DNA from: Limnomonas spitsbergensis
Taxonomy: Eukaryota > Chlorophyta > Chlorophyceae > Chlamydomonadales
Assembly (NCBI GenBank): GCA_037349105.1
Contig: JAYJMM010000059.1
Coordinates: 248,001-312,000 of the forward strand
Direction of reading: 5' to 3'
DNA: 64,000 nt
Positions 52,501 through 61,500 of the stretch are shown piece after piece (positions within the stretch are counted from its first letter, which is position 1; every line of letters starts with the position of its first letter). A program made the position numbers and the translations under genes. The notes beneath the pieces were generated by a model. It did no database searches, was not told the origin of the DNA, and saw only the letters and a list, made by a program, of their open reading frames with translations.

Positions 52501-55500
52501 TACGTATGGATACTTTACATACTGGTGTCCATACGTATGGATACTTTACATACTGGTGTCCATACGTATGGATACTTTACATACTGGTGTCCATACGTAT
52601 GGATACTTTACATACTGGTGTCCATACGTATGGATACTTTACATACTGGTGTCCATACGTATGGATACTTTACATACTGGTGTCCATACGTATGGATACT
52701 TTACATACTGGTGTCCATACGTATGGATACTTTACATACTGGTGTCCATACGTATGGATACTTTACATACTGGTGTCCATACGTATGGATACTTTACATA
52801 CTGGTGTCCATACGTATGGATACTTTACATACTGGTGTCCATACGTATGGATACTTTACATACTGGTGTCCATACGTATGGATACTTTACATACTGGTGT
52901 CCATACGTATGGATACTTTACATACTGGTGTCCATACGTATGGATACTTTACATACTGGTGTCCATACGTATGGATACTTTACATACTGGTGTCCATACG
53001 TATGGATACTTTACATACTGGTGTCCATACGTATGGATACTTTACATACTGGTGTCCATACGTATGGATACTTTACATACTGGTGTCCATACGTATGGAT
53101 ACTTTACATACTGGTGTCCATACGTATGGATACTTTACATACTGGTGTCCATACGTATGGATACTTTACGTACTGGTGTCCATACGTATGGATACTTTAC
53201 ATACTGGTGTCCATACGTATGGATACTTAACATACTGGTGTCCATACGTATGGATACTTTACATACTGGTGTCCATACGTATGGATACTTTACATACTGG
53301 TGTCCATACGTATGGATACTTTACATACTGGTGTCCATACGTATGGATACTTTACATACTGGTGTCCATACGTATGGATACTTTACATACTGGTGTCCAT
53401 ACGTATGGATACTTTACGTACCTGTGTCCATACGTATGGATACTTTACATACTGGTGTCCATACGTATGGATACTTTACATACTGGTGTCCATACGTATG
53501 GATACGTTACGTACTGGTGTCCATACGTATGGATACTTTACGTACTGGTGTCCATACGTATGGATACTTTACGTACCTGTGTCCATACGTATGGATACTT
53601 TACGTACCTGTGTCCATACGTATGGATACTTTACGTACTGGTGTCCATACGTATGGATACTTTACATACTGGTGTCCATACGTATGGATACTTTACGTAC
53701 CTGTGTCCATACGTATGGATACTTTACATACTGGTGTCCATACGTATGGATACTTTACATACTGGTGTCCATACGTATGGATACTTTACGTACTGGTGTC
53801 CATACGTATGGATACTTTACGTACTGGTGTCCATACGTATGGATACTTTACATACTGGTGTCCATACGTATGGATACTTTACATACTGGTGTCCATACGT
53901 ATGGATACTTTACATACTGGTGTCCATACGTATGGATACTTTACATACTGGTGTCCATACGTATGGATACTTTACGTACTGGTGTCCATACGTATGGATA
54001 CTTTACGTACTGGTGTCCATACGTATGGATACTTTACATACTGGTGTCCATACGTATGGATACTTTACATACTGGTGTCCATACATATGGATACTTTACA
54101 TACTGGTGTCCATACGTATGGATACTTTACGTACCTGTGTCCATACGTATGGATACTTTACATACTGGTGTCCATACGTATGGATACTTTACATACTGGT
54201 GTCCATACGTATGGATACTTAACATACTGGTGTCCATACGTATGGATACTTTACATACTGGTGTCCATACGTATGGATACTTTACATACTGGTGTCCATA
54301 CGTATGGATACTTTACATACTGGTGTCCATACGTATGGATACTTTACATACTGGTGTCCATACGTATGGATACTTTACGTACCTGTGTCCATACGTATGG
54401 ATACTTTACATACTGGTGTCCATACGTATGGATACTTTACATACTGGTGTCCATACGTATGGATACTTTACGTACTGGTGTCCATACGTATGGATACTTT
54501 ACGTACCTGTGTCCATACGTATGGATACTTTACATACTGGTGTCCATACGTATGGATACTTTACATACTGGTGTCCATACGTATGGATACTTTACATACT
54601 GGTGTCCATACGTATGGATACTTTACGTACCTGTGTCCATACGTATGGATACTTTACATACTGGTGTCCATACGTATGGATACTTTACATACTGGTGTCC
54701 ATACGTATGGATACTTTACATACTGGTGTCCATACGTATGGATACTTTACGTACTGGTGTCCATACGTATGGATACTTTACGTACTGGTGTCCATACGTA
54801 TGGATACTTTACATACTGGTGTCCATACGTATGGATACTTTACATACTGGTGTCCATACGTATGGATACTTTACGTACCTGTGTCCATACGTATGGATAC
54901 TTTACGTACCTGTGTCCATACGTATGGATACTTTACGTACTGGTGTCCATACGTATGGATACTTTACGTACCTGTGTCCATACGTATGGATACTTTACAT
55001 ACTGGTGTCCATACGTCTTTAAATTCCCACCAGTGTCCGACTCTGACACCTTAAAGGGAATCCAATGTCACGATTGTTGCGGTGTATTACGCAATTGAAG
55101 AGCGTCCATGCAGCTCAGTGGAAGCTGAAGCAATACAATGTCACGTTTGTTGCGGTGTATTACGCAATTGAAGAGCGTCCATGCAGCTCAGTGGAAGCTG
55201 AAGTACAAGACCCCACCACTCCACCCCCCTGCCCCCACCACTCCACCCACCTGCCCCCACCACTCCACCCACCTGCCCCTGCCCTCTAGGTCTCCTCCCT
55301 CGTGACTCAGGGCCAGGTAGGCCTACTGGACATCCACCTCCACCCTTGTGAGAGGCTGGGCTGTTGGAGCGTGCTTAGCCCTGCCCCCCCCCCCCCCCCC
55401 TGCCCTCTAGGTCTCCTCCCTCGTGACTCAGGGCCAGGTAGTCCTACTGGACATCCACCTCCACCCTTGTGAGGCTGAGCTACTGGAGAGAGTGTGGTGT

Positions 55501-58500
55501 GCGTACGAGGCGGCCATGCAGCTGACCTTCCCCTCCACGTCATCCATCGTGGAACACCGACTGTACCTCAGGGCTTCGGTGGGCCTGCCGCACGCACTCC
55601 ACCCAGCCATGCATCAGGTGGGGTTTAGGGTTTAGGGTTCGGTTGGCCTGCCGCACGCGCTCCACCCAGCCATGCATCAGGTGGGGGGTGCATGGTCTCG
55701 CACCCCGATATTTGAGCCCTGGTATTTGAACCCTGACCCCTGCACCCTGCTCCCTGACATCTGAGATTTGAACCCTGCACCCTGAAACCTGAAACCTGAA
55801 AGTTTGACCCTGGAACCTGAACACTGAAATCTGAGATTTGAACCTTGTCGCACGCGCTCCACCCAGCCATGCATCAGGTGGGGGGTGCACTTTGCCCTGA
55901 TGTTTGAATCCTGAAGCCTGATATTTGAGCCCTGCACCCTGATGATTGAACCCTGAAGCCTGATATCTGAACCCTGAATCCTGAAAGTGGAACCCTGAAA
56001 ATAGAAGTTGAGCCCTGAAACCTGATATTTAAACCCTGAAACCTGATACCTGAACCCTGAAACCTGGATCCTGAAAGTCTGGACTCTAAACCTGCACCCT
56101 GAACCCTGACGCAGCTCTTCACTCCCATCACGTTTGCGTATGACGGCGCCCAACTGACTGATAAGCTGCGAGAGGCAGTGGTGTCACAGGTAGAGGGTGT
56201 GAAGTCACTTGTTTGTCATTTTTGTGTCATTTTTTTGTGTGGGGGAGTATGACCTGGTATGACAGCGCCCAACTGACTGATAAGCTGCGAGAGGCAGTGG
56301 TGTCACAGGTACGGACATAGAGTGTAAATACACTTTTTGAACATTTTAGTCTCGATGTTAGTCACTTTTTGTTCCGATAAGCTGCGGGAGGCAGTGGTGT
56401 CACAGGTATAAGGGACAAGGCACAGGGCATGAAGACACTCTCAGTCATTTGAGTCATTCAAGGCCCTTGTCGCCCCCCACTGGGTAGTGGTGTCGCAGGT
56501 GTGGACTAGGCTTAGGGTGTGAACATACTTCTTAGTCATTTCAAGTCACTTTTCGTTATTTGGAGGCCCACAAGCACCAAGTAATCCATATAAGATGCTC
56601 ATTAACTTGTGCGAGATGTCCCCGACCCACTCTTTCAAACGTGTTCTCTCTCCACCTCCTCCTCCCTTATCCTCAGGTTGGAGCAGATGGTGCCGCCGAG
56701 CTGCGTGAGCTGCAGAACATGTTGCGGAAGGCGCACGAGAGCATCACACACTAACCATATTACTCCTTGACTTGTGCGAGACGTCTTTGAACCCGTTTCA
56801 AACGTTTTTCTCCATCTCCCCGCCCCCCCCTCTGGCACAGGTCGGGGCAGATGGCGCTGCTGAGCTGCGTGAGCTGCAGAACATGTTGTGGGAGGCGCAC
56901 GAGCACCACGAAGTGATCACCCAGGATATATTCCAGACGCTGGCTCAGACGCGCGGCAATATCTGGGCAGACACAGCCACAGTGGACTCCACCGTGACAA
57001 AGGTGTGAATCTGCATACCGGTACATGTTTCCTTTAAAACCTGGTCGAACATTCCCCCTGAACCCTGATCATCCATATAACCTGGACCCTTTGCTGGTCA
57101 CCCTGATTTATTAGCCACAAACCCTGAACCATGATCGCCTGGATGAATTCCGCCGCTCAGGGCTTAGCATATAGGGTTTGGGGTTTAGGTTAAACAAGGA
57201 TGAGGCCCTGATTCACTGCAAAATTCAGTCTCTGAATCCTGAAGCATGAGTCTGATTTGGACTCACCAGCTGTGTTTAGCTTTTGAGCCCAAAGGATGAA
57301 TCTCGAACAGGACGTATTGGAACAAGCCTGAACCCCTGTCTCTAAGCCCATTTCTCTAGGCTTCTTTTTCAAAGCCCTTTTTCTTTAAGCCCTTTTTCTC
57401 TAATCCCTTTTTCTTAGGGTTAAGCCCGTGGCCCTACAATAAATTGTTATTCGAACCTCAGCTTTTCACTATTAATATACCTCGACCATACCCCCTTAAC
57501 CCTTTGATCAGGTCCTACGTCAACATACCTTGCAATGGCGACCTCCCGAGCTGACGGCCAACCAACCCTAACCCTAAACCCCTAAACCCTAATATATTAA
57601 CCCTCAAACCTTAACCCTTAACCCTGAACACTAACATCTAAGCCCTAACCCCTTACCCCTAACCCCCCTTTCCCTTTCCCTTTGCTCAGGTCCTACGTCA
57701 ACGTGCCTTACAGTCGCGTCTCCCCGAGCTGAAGTCCAAGATCCAGCAACTGGAGGGTATGGAGGGCGAGGGGGGCCAGATCCAGCTGGTGGAAGCGGGG
57801 CGGTTGTGCTGCGATGTGCTAGCGTATATGGCGTCAGAGGACCCTTTAGCACAGATCCCGGATCACGTTTTCATATCACTCTTCAAGGCGGCGTTCCGCC
57901 AGACGCTGATCGAGTGCAGTACGGACGACGGCGGTACAACGAGCGGGGGGGGCAGCGCAGTACAGTCAATGGACGGCAGGCCGGGGGATGTCAGTCTTAG
58001 TGGCATGCCCTTGGAGGCGACGGCAGGCGGCGCGGCGGCGGAGCCGCACCGCGGGCCGGCCGGCCGCGCCGCCGGGCGGCCGCCCGTGCGTGCTGCGACC
58101 GCGGCGGCGGCTGTCACATCCCCTGCGGCGATGCTCCGGAACCTGTGTGGGCTGGTGTGTATCACTCTTGGAAGGAGCCGGGCTGCCACGTACCGTCTGT
58201 TGATCGCGCTGCACCATGCAGCTGTGCCAGGTGGGTGGGTGGGTGGGTAGGCAAGTGAGTAGGTGGGTGGGTGGGTGGGTGAGCAAGTGAGTAGGTGGGT
58301 GGGTGGGTGGGTGAGTGAGTGTGTGTGGTGGATGTGTAAGTAGGTGGGTGTGTTGATCGCGCTGCACCATGCAGTTGTGCCAGGTGGGTCGGTGCCAGGT
58401 GAGTGGGTGCCAGGTGGGAGGGTGTCAGGTGAACAAGAGGTCAAGGAGCTGAAATGTTGACATGTTTACAATCTTGACATGCTGAAATGCTGAAATGCTG

Positions 58501-61500
58501 AAATGCTAACATGCTTAACCCCCGTCTCTCCACTCCCCCCCTCCCTGCCGCATCCTTCATTGCACCTGCCCACTCCCCCCTTCCCACCACAGGACAGCAC
58601 CGCTCAACAAGCCCTGCAGAGATCCAGTTCACACTTTCTACACTGCGGAAGGGCGCACGTGGCTTCGGAGCAGCTGAGGCCATGGCCCTGACTGGAGTCA
58701 TATCGTCCACTGGAGTGCTGACGGTGAGCCATCTGAGATGTAGGATGCTGGATCTGGGATCTAGGATCTATGATCTGGGATCTAAGATATGGGATCTGAG
58801 ATATGGGATCTAAGATGTATGATCTGTCAGCTGTCTGGCTTTCAAATTTCGTATGGTCCACTGGAGTGCTGATGATTTGTCTTGGGTCTTTGACCTGAGA
58901 TCTAGGATGTCGGATCTGGGATCTAGGATGTCGGATCTGGATATGATGGTGCATCATGTATCTCTAGGATCTAGGATCCCAGATCTGGGATCTCGAATCC
59001 GGGCGAGCCATCTAGCACATGGCTAGACAGGCACCTCACTCTTTGACTCACTCTTTGACTCACTCTTTGGCTCACTCTTTGGCTCACTCTTTGGCTCACT
59101 CTTTCTTCACTCCTAGACCCCCCTCGCTGAACTTCCCCTCCCAATCCCAACCTCCAACAGAAATCGAAGCCATCCAACCCCGTTGCGACCGCCTCAGGCG
59201 CTGCCCCTGCAGCACCCGCTAACGCACCCGCTAACGCACCCGGCGGCGGCGGCGGCGGCGCTGCTCCCTCCTCCTCCTCCTCCTCCTCTCCGATCCAAAG
59301 GGATCCCCTTGCAGCCGCACCCACCGCCGGCCTGCCCCCACGCCTGAACTTCAAGCGGGCGGTGGATGCAGTCCAGCACGTCGGCTCCATGGCTTCCCTG
59401 GTTTCGGTGGCGACGTCGGGGGAGGGTCCGCGACCGGTCGATCCTCACACTCTGCCTTGGCTGCAGGTGAGGGTTTAGGGGCTAGGGTTTGGGGGCTACG
59501 GGGTTTAGGGGCTGGATCCTTTTGGTTTCGGTGGCGACGTCAGGGGCGGGGCCGCGACCGGTCGACCCTCACGCCTTGCCTTGGCTGCTGGTGAGGGTTT
59601 GGGGGCTAGGGTTTGGGGGCTACGGGGTTTAGGGGCTGGATCCTTTTGGTTTCGGTGGCGACGTCAGGGGCGGGGCCGCGACCGGTCGACCCTCACGCCT
59701 TGCCTTGGCTGCTGGTGAGGGTTTGGGGGCTAGGGTTTGGGGGCTACGGGGTTTAGGGGCTGGATCCTTTTGGTTTCGGTGGCGACGTCAGGGGCGGGGC
59801 CGCGACCGGTCGACCCTCACGCCTTGCCTTGGCTGCTGGTGAGGGTTTAGGGGCTAGAGTTTAAGGGTTTAGGGTTTATGGGCCATATGGTTTGAGACCA
59901 CTGACTTCTCCACTCACCCACACAGTCACTCACCCCATGGCCGCTTCCACAACCACTCCTCCCTTTGTTGATGCCCCCCCCCCCCCGCCCCTCACTCACC
60001 CACACACTCACTCACCCACGCAGGCCGTGGTTCCTGGTCTACACTGGCTGGAGAAGCTGTACCCTGTCCCCTCCGCCTTCAAAACCATCGTCACCTCATT
60101 CCGCGCCGCACCCTCCGAGTGGCTGGCCGCACTGACAGACACCACGCTGGGTAACATGTGTGGATACAACCCAGCCCTAGACAACGGCTGCCCGTTGACT
60201 GCAAGCTTTATAAGCATGCAAGGCGGGGTCGGCACGGCGACTTGCTGGGGCCCGGCCGCGTGGCAGGCCGCGCGGCGGCCGACGCCGACGCACTGGCTAC
60301 TTCTGGTGGCGATCGCTGCGCCGTCGCGTCTGGCCGCCGCGGCGGAGGCCCTGCTGGCAGCGCCGCTGCTGGCGACTCCTGCGCCGGCCGCGCCGGAGCG
60401 CGGCGGCGGCGGCGGCGAGCCGCCACAGACGCCGCTGCCCGCCAGTGCCGATATCCTAACGTTGTCACGGACTTTGTCGCCGTTGCACCCAGCGTCGTCT
60501 ATGCCACCGCTACTTCCAGCGCTGCCGCTGTCTTCATTGAGTCCCTCCCGGTGGACGTCCACACCGCCAGTTGGCGAGACGGACAGTGTTGTGAAGCCGC
60601 CTATTAACGAGGTGAGTTTCTGGATAATGAGGTGGAGGTATAAGGTTGGGCAGCCTACTTGCTTAGTTTAGGGTTTAGGGTTTAGGGTTCAGGGTTTTTG
60701 TGATGGTAACGGCGCGGATGTGGCTACGGCCCTTAGCTGCGTTGTTTCCTTAACCTCCACGTCCTGATAGGGCGTAGCTTTCTTTCTTTCTTAGGGTTTA
60801 GGGTTTAGGGTTTACTCAGCCTACTTGTCTGGTGTATATAAAAGGATCTCCATGGTACCTGGGCGTCTGCAGCCTGTTGCCTTGGTCCCAGCCGCATGCT
60901 TGTTGATGTCTGATGCCCCCTGATACATAATACCTGACCCTCTGCCCATCGCTACATTTAGAGGGATGCCCTTAGGGTGCCTGCCTGCTGCCATGGCCCA
61001 CATGCTTCGTCCTCTCTGACACCTGCTGCCCCCCCCTTTCCCTCTTGCTTCCTTTAGAAGATGCCCCTTAGGAGCCTGGCTCCCTGCTCCCTGCTCCCTG
61101 CTGCCATGGCCCACATGCTTCCTCCTGCCTAACACCTGCTGCCCTCCTCCCCCCTTCTTGCATTTAGAAGGATGCCCCCAGGGTGCCGAGGGCTTTATCC
61201 CGGAGCAGACTGCTGCCTGCCAGCCTCGTCCCTGCCGCTTGCCGCTCGCTTCTTGATTTCTGATGCCTGACACCTGCTGCTCCCCTCCCTCCTGTTTTCT
61301 TTAGAAGGATGCCCCCAGGGTGTCGAGGGCTATCCCGGAGCAGACGGCTGGCGAGCGCTTCTTGTGTGCCCTCATGTCGACTCTGCCCAGCTGCCCGCTG
61401 CTCCTAGCCACGCTGGGGTGCATCGACGCACTGGACGTCATCAGACAGGCACAGGTACTTTCACATGAGTGTCTTTAATATCCTTTTAATTTAGTTTCAT

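Noticed and set aside
48960..55022. 2,020-codon ORF with a 31-residue repeat (TYGYFTYWCPYVW type)
   Set aside because: The 31-bp unit simply lacks + strand stops, so all three + frames are open. Flanking exons 53 and 54 are contiguous in the dynein alignment.
60158..60607. Overlapping 149-codon ORF in another frame of exon 60
   Set aside because: The frame starting at 60024 carries the AAA6-like segments and joins both neighbours in phase; the other is a GC-rich shadow.
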